The position numbers were made by a program, and so were the translations under genes. A stretch of DNA of 64,000 bases from Flavobacterium tructae. GTDB lineage: Bacteria; Bacteroidota; Bacteroidia; Flavobacteriales; Flavobacteriaceae. Of the stretch, positions 33,208 through 41,891 are shown in pieces. The notes under the pieces were generated by a model. The model saw only the letters and a list, made by a program, of their open reading frames with translations, made no database searches and had not been told where the DNA came from. The stretch's first letter is position 1. Each line of letters opens with the position of its first letter. The stretch covers positions 62,001 through 126,000 of the forward strand of contig NZ_MUHH01000024.1 in the NCBI RefSeq assembly GCF_002217475.1. Direction: 5' to 3'.

Positions 33208-34878
33208 TTGAAGAAATTACTATTTTTCATATCCTTTTGTTTGCTTTTTTTAAATGCACAAGATCTTTTTGCTCAAAAACCTAAAACAATAATTGTTGAA
33301 AATGCTGATTTTCAAGAAATCAACGAAAACGAAATACCGGGTGCTTTACTGCTTACCGGAAATGTAAAAGTGAATCATGACGGGGTTGTACTCACCTGTA
33401 ATAAAGCTTATTTCTTTCAAAAAGAAAATTATCTTAAAGCTTTTGGAAATGTGCAATTGGTACAAGGTGACACCTTATTTCTAAACAGTAAATATGCAGA
33501 ATACAGTGGTAATGTAAAAAAAGCTTTTGCGACCGGTGACGCTGTCATGAGTTCGCCCGATGCCACTTTAAGTACGGATACGATAAACTTTGACCGAAAT
33601 ATTCAGCAGGTATTTTACAACACCAAAGGAACTATCATCAACAAAGACAATACATTGGTTAGTAAATCAGGAAGGTATTTTGTGTCCGAGAAAAAGTTTC
33701 AGTTCCTGACTGCAGTTACGATTACCAATCCAAAATATGTGATTAAATCCAATCATTTAGATTACTACAGTAACTCAGGACACTCTTATTTACTTGGTCC
33801 TTCAACCATTACCAGTAAATCCAATTATATTTATACGGAAAGGGGTTTTTATGACACCAAGAAAAATCTTGCACATTTTTTACGGAAATCTTACATCAAA
33901 TACGATGATCGCCTCATAGAAGGAGACAGTTTATACTATAATCGAAATATCGAATTTGCCTCTGCCACCCGAAATGTAAAAATCACGGACTCTATCAATC
34001 GCGGTATTGTAAAAGGCCATTATGCCGAAATTTACAAACTCAAAGATTCGATGTTTGTAACCAAAAGAGCCGTAGCCATTAATCTGGTTGAAAAAGATTC
34101 GGTTTATATTCACGGAAAAAAACTGATGGTTACCGGAAAAGAAGGTGAACGTATTTTAAGAGCTTACAACAATGTACGTTTTTACAAAATAGACATGAGT
34201 GGGAAATGTGACTCTATCCATTCCAATTCCAAGACCGCTTTGACAAAACTAATTGGCAACCCGATTCTTTGGAACGGAGAAAGCCAAATCACAGGAGATG
34301 TCATGCATCTTATTGGTGATAAAAACACTAAAAAACTAGATTCCTTAAAAGTTCTCAACAACACCTTTATAGTCTCGCGGGATACACTCGGAACCGGTTA
34401 CAATCAGGTCAAGGGACTCAATTTGTTTGGAAAATTCAGGGAAGGAAAATTACATGATGTCGACGTTATCAAAAACACCGAGGTAATCTATTACATGCGA
34501 AATGATGACAATGAGCTAATTGGAATCAATAAAAATGTAAGCAGTAAAATCAACCTGATTATCGAAAATAACGATATTGAAACCATCACCTTTTTTAACA
34601 AAGTCGACGGTGACGTATATCCCGAAGCCGATTTACCTGAAAACGCCCGTAAATTAAAAGGCTTGCGCTGGCGTGGCGACGAACGAATAAAGTCGAAAGA
34701 CGATATTTTTACGGCTGAAGACAATGAAATGAACGATAAATTAATTCAGGAAGGAAAAGACGAAGAGGCTAAAGATAAAAACGTACCTCTAAAAGTAAGA
34801 AAAGAAACCCTGGATTACGGCAAAAAGAAACCCGCAGTAAAGACCACTACAAACGCTAAGAGTAAGACTAAAAAATAG
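33208..34878 (+). CDS. OstA/LptA-like exported protein with TTG start
   Basis: The 556-residue protein has a signal peptide (KKLLFFISFCLLFLNAQDLFAQ) and several OstA-like beta-jellyroll repeats (GNVKVNHDGVVLTCNKAYFF; AFGNVQLVQGDTLFL), as in LptA and the LptD N-terminus, which carry lipopolysaccharide across the periplasm. It is much longer than LptA (about 185 residues) and lacks a clear LptD barrel. The C-terminal tail is Lys/Asp/Glu-rich. The start is TTG: an in-frame stop lies 18 bp upstream and no ATG fits the signal peptide. Confidence 0.8.
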   Translation: MKKLLFFISFCLLFLNAQDLFAQKPKTIIVENADFQEINENEIPGALLLTGNVKVNHDGVVLTCNKAYFFQKENYLKAFGNVQLVQGDTLFLNSKYAEYSGNVKKAFATGDAVMSSPDATLSTDTINFDRNIQQVFYNTKGTIINKDNTLVSKSGRYFVSEKKFQFLTAVTITNPKYVIKSNHLDYYSNSGHSYLLGPSTITSKSNYIYTERGFYDTKKNLAHFLRKSYIKYDDRLIEGDSLYYNRNIEFASATRNVKITDSINRGIVKGHYAEIYKLKDSMFVTKRAVAINLVEKDSVYIHGKKLMVTGKEGERILRAYNNVRFYKIDMSGKCDSIHSNSKTALTKLIGNPILWNGESQITGDVMHLIGDKNTKKLDSLKVLNNTFIVSRDTLGTGYNQVKGLNLFGKFREGKLHDVDVIKNTEVIYYMRNDDNELIGINKNVSSKINLIIENNDIETITFFNKVDGDVYPEADLPENARKLKGLRWRGDERIKSKDDIFTAEDNEMNDKLIQEGKDEEAKDKNVPLKVRKETLDYGKKKPAVKTTTNAKSKTKK

Positions 34879-34905
34879 TTTTCAGTCGCAGTTTTTTACC
34901 CAACT

Positions 34906-34958
34906 GTAAACTGAGACTAAACTCAGAACCTTAAAAACTAAGCAACTTAGAATCTCAA
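34906..34958. repeat. Dispersed repeat of the CTTAGAATCTCA type
   Basis: CTGAGACTAAACTCAGAACC and ACTAAGCAACTTAGAATCTC runs fill the gap before the aminotransferase gene; the same family forms the ddl terminator. Confidence 0.6.
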
Positions 34959-34964
34959 AAAAAA

Positions 34965-36161
34965 ATGAATCCAGACTTTATAAAATACCAGGCACAAACT
35001 TCACCATACCCTTTAGGAATGGAGGTTTCTCATGCTATTGGCTCCTATATCTATGACACTAACGATAAAAAATATTTAGATTTTGTGGCGGGCGTTTCTG
35101 CTTGTACACTTGGGCATCAGCATCCAAGAGTCAATCAGGCGATTAAAGATCAATTGGACAAGTATTCGCATGTAATGGTTTATGGCGAATATTCGCAAAG
35201 TCCGGCAGTAGAGTATTGCAAACTCATGGCTTCACTCCTGCCTGAATCACTAAGCAAAACTTACCTGGTAAACTCAGGAACAGAGGCGATCGAAGGAGCT
35301 TTGAAGTTAGCTAAGCGAGCAACAGGACGCAGTCAGCTTATTTCGTGCCATAATGCTTATCATGGCAATACTATGGGATCTATGAGTGTTATGGGTTTTG
35401 AAGAACGCAAACAAGCCTTCAGACCTCTTCTTCCCGATGTTGATTTCATTACCTTTAATAACGAGGAAGATTTACAAAAAATAACAACCAGAACTGCGGC
35501 TATACTTTTAGAAACCATTCAGGGAGGTGCCGGATTTATTGAGCCTCATGATAATTTTCTGCAAAAAGTCAGAAAACGCTGTGACGAAGTTGGCGCTATG
35601 ATGATCGTTGACGAAATTCAACCTGGTTTTGGGAGAACGGGAAAACTATTTGGTTTTCAAACCTATGACGTTATTCCCGACATTGTAGTTATGGGAAAAG
35701 GTATGGGTGGCGGAATGCCGGTAGGTGCTTTTACAGCATCGGCAGAAAAAATGGATCTGTTGACCGAAAATCCTAAATTGGGGCACATCACTACTTTCGG
35801 AGGTCATCCTGTCATTGCGTCAGCATGTCTGGCTACTTTGCAGGAATTAACTGAAACAAATCTAATGGAAGAGACCTTAGAGAAAGAAAAACTCTTCCGA
35901 TCGCTTTTGGTACATCCTTTGATAAAGGAAGTTAGAGGAAAAGGATTAATGCTTGCCGCCATGACCGAAACTGCCGAAATTACCAATCAGGTTATTTTGA
36001 ACTGTCAGGACAAAGGGCTCATTTTATTCTGGTTGCTGTTTGAAGGATGCGCGATACGAATAACACCTCCTTTAACAATTTCTGAAGAGGAAATCAAAGA
36101 AGGCTGTGCCATAATCTTAAACGTTATGGATGAAATCCTGAAAAAGGAGCAAGAAGTTTAA
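34965..36161 (+). CDS. Class III PLP-dependent aminotransferase
   Basis: The 398-residue enzyme belongs to the ornithine/acetylornithine/4-aminobutyrate aminotransferase group. Marks are VAGVSACTLGHQHPRV, LVNSGTEAIEGALKLAKRAT, the cofactor Asp in MIVDEIQPGFGRTG and the Schiff-base Lys in VVMGKGMGGGMPVGAF. No arg or gab genes surround it, so the substrate is open. The start is the first ATG after a repeat-containing leader. It seems to be transcribed alone, since a hairpin-containing spacer of 208 bp follows. Confidence 0.88.
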   Translation: MNPDFIKYQAQTSPYPLGMEVSHAIGSYIYDTNDKKYLDFVAGVSACTLGHQHPRVNQAIKDQLDKYSHVMVYGEYSQSPAVEYCKLMASLLPESLSKTYLVNSGTEAIEGALKLAKRATGRSQLISCHNAYHGNTMGSMSVMGFEERKQAFRPLLPDVDFITFNNEEDLQKITTRTAAILLETIQGGAGFIEPHDNFLQKVRKRCDEVGAMMIVDEIQPGFGRTGKLFGFQTYDVIPDIVVMGKGMGGGMPVGAFTASAEKMDLLTENPKLGHITTFGGHPVIASACLATLQELTETNLMEETLEKEKLFRSLLVHPLIKEVRGKGLMLAAMTETAEITNQVILNCQDKGLILFWLLFEGCAIRITPPLTISEEEIKEGCAIILNVMDEILKKEQEV

Positions 36162-36212
36162 TTAAAACAAATCGGGATAGGAAATCCCTATCATCAGATA
36201 AAATAACAACTC

Positions 36213-36242
36213 CCTAATCTTCTCATAAATCAGAAGATTAGG
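36213..36242. other. Perfect 11-bp hairpin without a T tract
   Basis: CCTAATCTTCT (36213-36223) pairs with AGAAGATTAGG (36232-36242) over 8 nt. No T run follows on either strand, so it is not a standard terminator. It lies between the aminotransferase gene and the TPR gene. Confidence 0.6.
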
Positions 36243-36369
36243 ACTAAAAACAGAATTGGGATTCTGTCCATATTGTTAATTAAATTGTTCAAAACAATTA
36301 ATTTCCTTTCCGCACAGCAATAATATGGTTGCCTAAATTTATAACAGGCTAATTTCAAATAAAGACAGT

Positions 36370-37767
36370 ATGCAATTAAGCAACGAAGAAGAAGATTATA
36401 ACCTATCCCTATCCAAATTTGAGTCAATGTTAAAAACAAACAAAGTACTCTTTTTTGATTCTGAAGAATTTGAAGAAATTATTCTTCATTATTTAGACAT
36501 AGGTAAGGCTAATTTAGCAAAGAAGGCCCTGAAACTTGCATTAGACCAACACCCAAAATCTACAGGCTTAAAATTAGTACAAGTAGAAATGTTGGTTTAC
36601 GACGATAAACTGGAAATCGCCGAGAAACTCTTAAATGAGCTGTATGCAATCGAACCTAACAACGAGGAAATTTACATTCAGAAAGCGAATATCTGTTCTA
36701 AAAGAGATCAACACGAAAAAGCGGTAGAATTACTTAAAATTGCCCTGCAATTTACAGATGACTACGCAGACGTTTACAACTTGATTGGAATGGAATATCT
36801 TTTTATGGATAACCTCGAGATGGCAAAAGACAGTTTCATCAAATGTCTTGAAGAAGATTTAGAAGATCAGTCTGCCCTTTATAACGTGGTGTATTGTTTT
36901 GAATTTTTAGATCAAAATCAGGAAGCCATTGTTTATCTAAACGATTACATCAACAAAAATCCATACAGCGAAATTGCCTGGCATCAGCTTGGGCGTTTGC
37001 ATTATGGGGTAAAAGAATACGAAAACGCGATTCGCGCTTTTGATTATGCCACACTTATCGACGATGAGTTCCTTGGTGCCTTTATGGAAAAAGCAAAAGC
37101 CTACGAGCGTCTAAAAAAATACCATGAAGCAATCGAAAGCTACAACCGTACTATTGAGTTAGACGATGCAACTTCCTATGCTTTACTGCGCATTGGAAAA
37201 TGCTACGAAAAACTAGGGAATTTGGTAAAAGCCTTGCAATATTACAATCAGACCGTACATGAAGATCCGCTTTTAGACAAAGGATGGATTGCCATTACTG
37301 ACTTTCATATGCGTCAGAAAAATTTTCAAAAAGCCCTGTTCTTTGTTAATAAAGCATTAGCAATCGACAATCAGAATCGTTTGTACTGGAAGCGTTACGC
37401 CACCATCAACAAACAAATGAACTTTTTTGAAGAGGCTGAATTTGGATACAGAAAAGCAGTAGAATTTGGAGATTATGCGCTGGATACCTGGTTATTCTGG
37501 GTTGACATTCTTCAGTTTTTAGGAGAATTTGACAGTGCGATTCAAACTTTATTACAGGCGACGGAATATTTTCCGGAAGAAAACGAAATCGAATACCGAT
37601 TGGCCGGCTTGTATTTTATGACTCAGGACACCACTAAAGCTAAATTTCACTTAAGCAATGGTTTACGTTTAAACTTTGACAATTACATTCTAATCGAAGA
37701 TTTATTCCCGGTAGTCTGGTCAAAGAAAACGGTTAAAAACTACATTGAAAAACACAGAAAACAATAA
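36370..37767 (+). CDS. Tetratricopeptide repeat protein
   Basis: The 465-residue soluble protein is built of about twelve TPR units (for example AIRAFDYATLIDDEFLGAFM and ALQYYNQTVHEDPLLDKGWI) after a short acidic N-terminus. TPR arrays are protein-protein scaffolds and the partner is unknown. No signal peptide is present, so it should be cytosolic. Its stop codon shares one base with the aroE start, so the two are translationally coupled; a TAAATTTA near-match to the -7 box lies about 26 nt upstream. Confidence 0.85.
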   Translation: MQLSNEEEDYNLSLSKFESMLKTNKVLFFDSEEFEEIILHYLDIGKANLAKKALKLALDQHPKSTGLKLVQVEMLVYDDKLEIAEKLLNELYAIEPNNEEIYIQKANICSKRDQHEKAVELLKIALQFTDDYADVYNLIGMEYLFMDNLEMAKDSFIKCLEEDLEDQSALYNVVYCFEFLDQNQEAIVYLNDYINKNPYSEIAWHQLGRLHYGVKEYENAIRAFDYATLIDDEFLGAFMEKAKAYERLKKYHEAIESYNRTIELDDATSYALLRIGKCYEKLGNLVKALQYYNQTVHEDPLLDKGWIAITDFHMRQKNFQKALFFVNKALAIDNQNRLYWKRYATINKQMNFFEEAEFGYRKAVEFGDYALDTWLFWVDILQFLGEFDSAIQTLLQATEYFPEENEIEYRLAGLYFMTQDTTKAKFHLSNGLRLNFDNYILIEDLFPVVWSKKTVKNYIEKHRKQ

Positions 37768-38516
37768 TGATTGATACTTTAAGAAGACGTTTTGGCTTGT
37801 TGGGCCGTAATATTAGTTACTCTTTTTCAAAAGGATATTTTACAGAAAAATTCAGTGATGAAGTTTTTGCCGGCAACAGCTACGAAAATTTTGACATCTC
37901 TGAAATTAACTATTTCACCGAATTGGTGAAAAACAATCCCGATTTGAAAGGTTTAAATGTTACGATCCCGTACAAAGAACAAGTCATTCCATTCTTAGAT
38001 AAACTTTCAAAAAAAGCAGCCTTAATCGGTGCCGTAAACACTATTAAATTTACCAAAAGCGGAAAATTAAAAGGATACAACACCGATTACTACGGCTTTA
38101 AAAAATCGTTAGAACCGCTGCTTGAACTTCATCATAAAAAAGCACTGATTCTGGGAACAGGAGGCGCTTCTAAGGGAGTTGCGTTTGCTCTTGATGAATT
38201 AGGCATACTCTATACTTTTGTTTCAAGAGAAGCCAAAGATAACATCATCGATTACAACTTAATTAACGCTACTACTTTTGATAATTTTCAGATTATCATT
38301 AACTGTACACCTGTTGGAACAATACCTGACACTGATGCTTGTCCTGATATTCCATATGAGTTCTTTACAGACAAACATATTGCCTACGACCTAATTTACA
38401 ATCCGGCAGAAACGGAATTTTTAAAAAGAGCGAAAGAAAAAGGTGCTGTAATAAAAAATGGTTACGACATGCTTATTTTTCAGGCTGAAAAGGCATGGAA
38501 AATCTGGAATAAGTAA
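37767..38516 (+). CDS. aroE: Shikimate dehydrogenase
   Basis: The 249-residue NADPH-dependent enzyme reduces 3-dehydroshikimate to shikimate in aromatic amino acid synthesis. The N-terminus has the substrate loop RRFGLLGRNISYSFSK, LNVTIPYKEQV with the catalytic Lys, and GAVNTIKF; the nucleotide-binding loop ILGTGGASKGVAFAL and the conserved Asn-Cys-Thr-Pro turn (INCTPVGT) follow. It is slightly shorter than E. coli AroE (272) but complete. It is coupled to the upstream TPR gene and ends at a terminator. Confidence 0.94.
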   Translation: MIDTLRRRFGLLGRNISYSFSKGYFTEKFSDEVFAGNSYENFDISEINYFTELVKNNPDLKGLNVTIPYKEQVIPFLDKLSKKAALIGAVNTIKFTKSGKLKGYNTDYYGFKKSLEPLLELHHKKALILGTGGASKGVAFALDELGILYTFVSREAKDNIIDYNLINATTFDNFQIIINCTPVGTIPDTDACPDIPYEFFTDKHIAYDLIYNPAETEFLKRAKEKGAVIKNGYDMLIFQAEKAWKIWNK

Positions 38517-38548
38517 AAAAGACCACAACAGAACATTACTTTAAATAT

Positions 38549-38588
38549 TTAACCCGACAAGTGTCAAAACCTGTCGGGTTAACTTTTT
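38549..38588 (+). terminator. Intrinsic terminator after aroE
   Basis: TTAACCCGACA pairs with TGTCGGGTTAA, followed by a T run. The remaining spacer to 38800 is AT-rich with no feature that I can see. Confidence 0.9.
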
Positions 38589-38803
38589 TTATACAATACC
38601 CACCCTATTTCTCCATTTCAAATCAAAATAAAACGAAGAAAGGTGCCTTCCGGTGTCATTTTACTTTTAAATTTCTAAAAATTTCAGCAATTCATAATTT
38701 AAATAAACTTCAAGAAATCTCCAAAAAAGCCTTTATCATATCTTTAAATTAAAGCAATAATTAAGAATTTCACTGTAAAATAACGTATAAACAAACGATT
38801 TAT

Positions 38804-38834
38804 TTTGTAGTTAGAAACACCTTTACTATCTTTC
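38804..38834 (+). promoter_or_regulatory. Putative promoter of the DUF349 gene (TTTG-N19-TATCTTTC)
   Basis: TTTG (38804-38807), a 19-nt spacer and TATCTTTC (38827-38834) match the consensus except for the last base. The ATG lies 34 nt downstream. Confidence 0.55.
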
Positions 38835-38868
38835 GCTCTCTTTAAAATAAAAACCTTATACATTAAAA

Positions 38869-40860
38869 ATGTTAGAAGAAAAGAATGATAACCTGCAAGA
38901 AGCAGACGGAAAATTAGAAATCGACATTAACGATTCTACTGAGAATAATGCAATCGAAACGGCTGATACTGATGCAGTACCCGAAAATACAATTTCGAAT
39001 GATGAGATTGAATCAGAAAGTACTGTTGAAGCTACCGAAGCCAATCATCAGACTGCATTAGATGCCATAACCAATTCGAATGCCGAAGAAAGTGAAGATG
39101 AGACGCTTAAAGAGCGTCATGAAATTCCTATGCAGGATTATGATACTTTTTCTTTGGATGCACTTGTTGACGAACTGAAAAAACTGATTAATACGGACAA
39201 AGTTATGTCTGTAAAAGATCATATCGAAGAAATCAAGAAGTCGTTTTTATTACAATACAATCACTTTATAGAAGAGAAAAAAGAAGAATTCAATGCTTCA
39301 AAACAAGATCCGAATGAAGAATTCGAATACCACTCTCCTTTAAAATCTAAATTCGACGAGTATTATAATGTTTTTAGAGAAAAAAGAAATGCTCATTTTA
39401 AACATTTACAAACTAATCTTAAATCAAATTTAGACAACAGACTTGCCATCGTTGAAGAGCTTAAAGAGCTTATCAATCCGCAGGAGAACATCAAGGATAC
39501 ACTTAAACATTTTAATGATTTAAGAGAAAGATGGAAGAATGCAGGTGCAATTCCGAAAGACAAATACAATCACGTTTGGAACAATTACCATTTTCATGTA
39601 GAGAATTTTTATGATTACCTGCATCTGGATCGTGAGGCGAGAGATTTGGATTTCAAACACAATCTGGAACAAAAACAGAAAATAGTTGCCCGTGTTGAAG
39701 AATTGGTTGACGAAACCGATATCAGCAAGGCATTCCGCGAATTACAAGATCTACACAGAATCTGGAAAGAAGATATCGGACCGGTTTCTAAAGAACACCG
39801 TGATACGATCTGGAACAGATTTAGTGAACTGACTAAAAAAATTCACGACAAAAGAGAAGTTTTGTTTGAAAACCAAAGAGCAAACGAGCAAAACAATCTC
39901 GAGATCAAAAAAGAGATCATTGCCAAAATTGAGGTTTTAGGAACCGAGAAGGTAAACTCTCACTCCCAATGGCTGGTACAGATTCAGAAAGTAGAAGCGC
40001 TAAGAAATGAGTTTTTTGCTGCCGGCAAAGTGCCTTCAGAAGTGAATGAAGAAACCTGGGCTGCGTTTAAAACTGCTGTTAGAAACTTTAATGCTTTTAA
40101 AAATTCATTTTACAAAGACATTAAAAAGGATCAAAACGACAATTTAAACAAAAAAATGGCTCTTGTAGCAAAAGCCAAAGAACTACAGGAAAGCACTGAT
40201 TTTACCGCCACTACTCCAATCATGAAACAAATTCAGGAAGAGTGGAAACAAATTGGTCACGTTCCTAAAAAATATTCTGATAAAATCTGGAAAGAATTTA
40301 AAGATGCCTGCAATCACTATTTTGATAAATTAAAAGAGCACAAATCAGAGGAAAATGTTGATGAAGTAGCTGCTTTCGATAATAAAAAAGCATATTTAGA
40401 CATCTTGAGAGCTTACCAGCTAACCGGTGATCACAAAACCGATCTGGATGCCATCAAAGCACATATCGAGATCTGGAAAGGCTATGGAAAGGTACCTTTC
40501 GCAAGACGTCATATCGAAGGGAAATTCAATAAAATCTTAGATGCCCTTTTCGAAAAACTAAGTCTGAGCAAAAAAGAAACTGAAATGATGCGTTTCTCCA
40601 ACCGAATCGATTCTCTGTCTGACAGTAATGACACTCGTAAATTAGACAACGAAAAGATTTTCTTAATGCGTAAGATTGAAGAAGTTCAAAATGAAATTTT
40701 CCAATTGGAGAATAACATTCAGTTCTTTGCCAATACAAAAAATGCTAAAAAAGAGAACTCAATTGTTCTTGAGGTTCGCAAAAACATTGCAATTCACAAG
40801 GAAAGCTTAGAAGTTTGGAAAGAAAAACTAAAGCAATTGCGAAACTTGAATCAGGAATAA
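38869..40860 (+). CDS. DUF349 repeat protein
   Basis: The 663-residue protein has an acidic, low-complexity N-terminus (about residues 1-85) followed by five or so DUF349 units, each a helical hairpin with a W-K-x-I/G core (for example DLRERWKNAGAIPKDKYNHVW and EEWKQIGHVPKKYSDKIWKE). DUF349 proteins are widespread in Bacteroidota and no function has been firmly set. A coiled coil ends the protein. There is no signal peptide. It seems monocistronic; behind it is the large palindromic repeat. Confidence 0.88.
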   Translation: MLEEKNDNLQEADGKLEIDINDSTENNAIETADTDAVPENTISNDEIESESTVEATEANHQTALDAITNSNAEESEDETLKERHEIPMQDYDTFSLDALVDELKKLINTDKVMSVKDHIEEIKKSFLLQYNHFIEEKKEEFNASKQDPNEEFEYHSPLKSKFDEYYNVFREKRNAHFKHLQTNLKSNLDNRLAIVEELKELINPQENIKDTLKHFNDLRERWKNAGAIPKDKYNHVWNNYHFHVENFYDYLHLDREARDLDFKHNLEQKQKIVARVEELVDETDISKAFRELQDLHRIWKEDIGPVSKEHRDTIWNRFSELTKKIHDKREVLFENQRANEQNNLEIKKEIIAKIEVLGTEKVNSHSQWLVQIQKVEALRNEFFAAGKVPSEVNEETWAAFKTAVRNFNAFKNSFYKDIKKDQNDNLNKKMALVAKAKELQESTDFTATTPIMKQIQEEWKQIGHVPKKYSDKIWKEFKDACNHYFDKLKEHKSEENVDEVAAFDNKKAYLDILRAYQLTGDHKTDLDAIKAHIEIWKGYGKVPFARRHIEGKFNKILDALFEKLSLSKKETEMMRFSNRIDSLSDSNDTRKLDNEKIFLMRKIEEVQNEIFQLENNIQFFANTKNAKKENSIVLEVRKNIAIHKESLEVWKEKLKQLRNLNQE

Positions 40861-40936
40861 TTATCCGGTTGAGTAAAAACAAAACCAGCTAAATACAGAA
40901 ACTGCAGTGAAGAAATTTATTGCAGTTTTTTTTTAA

Positions 40937-41077
40937 ACCGCAAAGCACGCAAGGTTTTTTTAATATATTGGGATTTAATAAAACGCAAAGTTCGCAAAGC
41001 TTTATCTAAAAAAGGCTTTGCGAACTTTGCGTTTTATCAATACAATCTAAGTAAAAAAACCTTGCGTGCTTTGCGGT
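40937..41077. repeat. Nested perfect palindrome, 25-bp outer and 23-bp inner arms
   Basis: The outer arms 40937-40961 and 41053-41077 are exact reverse complements (ACCGCAAAGCACGC... type). The inner arms 40978-41000 and 41015-41037 are also exact (ATAAAACGCAAAGTTCGC... type), with a 14-nt central loop. The whole can fold into one hairpin with two paired stretches. Half copies occur near 17.16 and 23.53 kb. Confidence 0.92.
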
Positions 41078-41184
41078 AAAATCCGCTCCAACATTTACCT
41101 TATTTCAACTTGAAACTTGAAACCTAACCCCTAAGCTTAACATTTCCAATTCAACTTCATAAAACAATTCTGTAAAATATTGAT

Positions 41185-41192
41185 TATATTTG
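41185..41192 (+). promoter_or_regulatory. Promoter -7 box for the OsmC gene
   Basis: TATATTTG is a perfect TAnnTTTG match, 65 nt before the ATG at 41258. Confidence 0.55.
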
Positions 41193-41257
41193 ATAAATAC
41201 ATTATTTACTGACAATCAACAAAATACAAACAAATTATTAATTCAAATCACAACACA

Positions 41258-41677
41258 ATGAAATTTACAAGAAAAGCACATGCCAACTGGAAAGGAACAG
41301 GCATGGAAGGAAAAGGAACCATAAGTACTCAAAGTACCACATTAGACAATGCTCAATTATCGTTTAAAACCAGATTTGCAGATGGCGTTGGAACAAATCC
41401 CGAAGAACTTATTGCTGCAGCTCATTCCGGCTGTTTTACGATGCAATTAAGCTTTTTACTAAACGAAGGTGGCTACACAGCCGATGATCTAACCACAGAA
41501 GCCACAGTAACCTTTGAAGACGGCTCTATCACCTTGATTCATTTAGATCTAAAAGGAAAAGTGCCATCCATTTCATCAGAGGAATTTGAAAAAACAGCAG
41601 CAAAAGCAAAAGAAATCTGCCCGATTTCTAAACTTTTAAACACTACTATTACATTGTCTGTTACACTAATCGCTTAA
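41258..41677 (+). CDS. OsmC-family peroxiredoxin
   Basis: The 139-residue protein reduces organic hydroperoxides through a Cys pair. The first Cys is in HSGCFTMQLSF near residue 53 and the second in KEICPISKLLN near residue 123, the OsmC spacing. The N-terminal RKAHANWKGTGMEGKGTI matches the OsmC subfamily rather than Ohr. It is cytosolic. It is transcribed alone from the box at 41185 and ends at a terminator formed by an AATTCC repeat. Confidence 0.92.
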   Translation: MKFTRKAHANWKGTGMEGKGTISTQSTTLDNAQLSFKTRFADGVGTNPEELIAAAHSGCFTMQLSFLLNEGGYTADDLTTEATVTFEDGSITLIHLDLKGKVPSISSEEFEKTAAKAKEICPISKLLNTTITLSVTLIA

Positions 41678-41706
41678 GACTAAAACTTAAATAAATTCCA
41701 AATCTC

Positions 41707-41771
41707 AAATTCCAAATTCCAATAATAATTGGTATCGTTGAGTTTTGGAATTTGGAATTTCTTTTTTTTTT
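41707..41771 (+). terminator. Repeat-derived terminator after osmC
   Basis: AAATTCCAAATTCCAA (41707-41722) pairs with TTGGAATTTGGAATTT (41745-41760), followed by C and ten T residues. Confidence 0.85.
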
Positions 41772-41798
41772 AAGTATTGAGTTTTTCACATATAGCAA

Positions 41799-41850
41799 TA
41801 AAAAAATTCCAAATTCCAATAATACTTAGTATCATTGGAATTTGGAATTT
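41799..41850 (-). terminator. Repeat-derived terminator for the gyrA-TPR operon
   Basis: AAATTCCAAATTCCAAT (41804-41820) pairs with ATTGGAATTTGGAATTT (41834-41850). On the minus strand the stem runs into TTTTTT. It is a second copy of the hairpin used by the convergent osmC gene. Confidence 0.75.
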
Positions 41851-41891
41851 AAGATTTGGAATTTAAATTATCGAGTATTAACTCTCGTTAA

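Noticed and set aside
36213..36242. Hairpin as a terminator of the class III aminotransferase gene
   Set aside because: Neither strand has a T tract after the stem, so it is listed only as a hairpin.
38561..38752. Open frame after aroE
   Set aside because: It starts inside the aroE terminator and has no coding-like composition.
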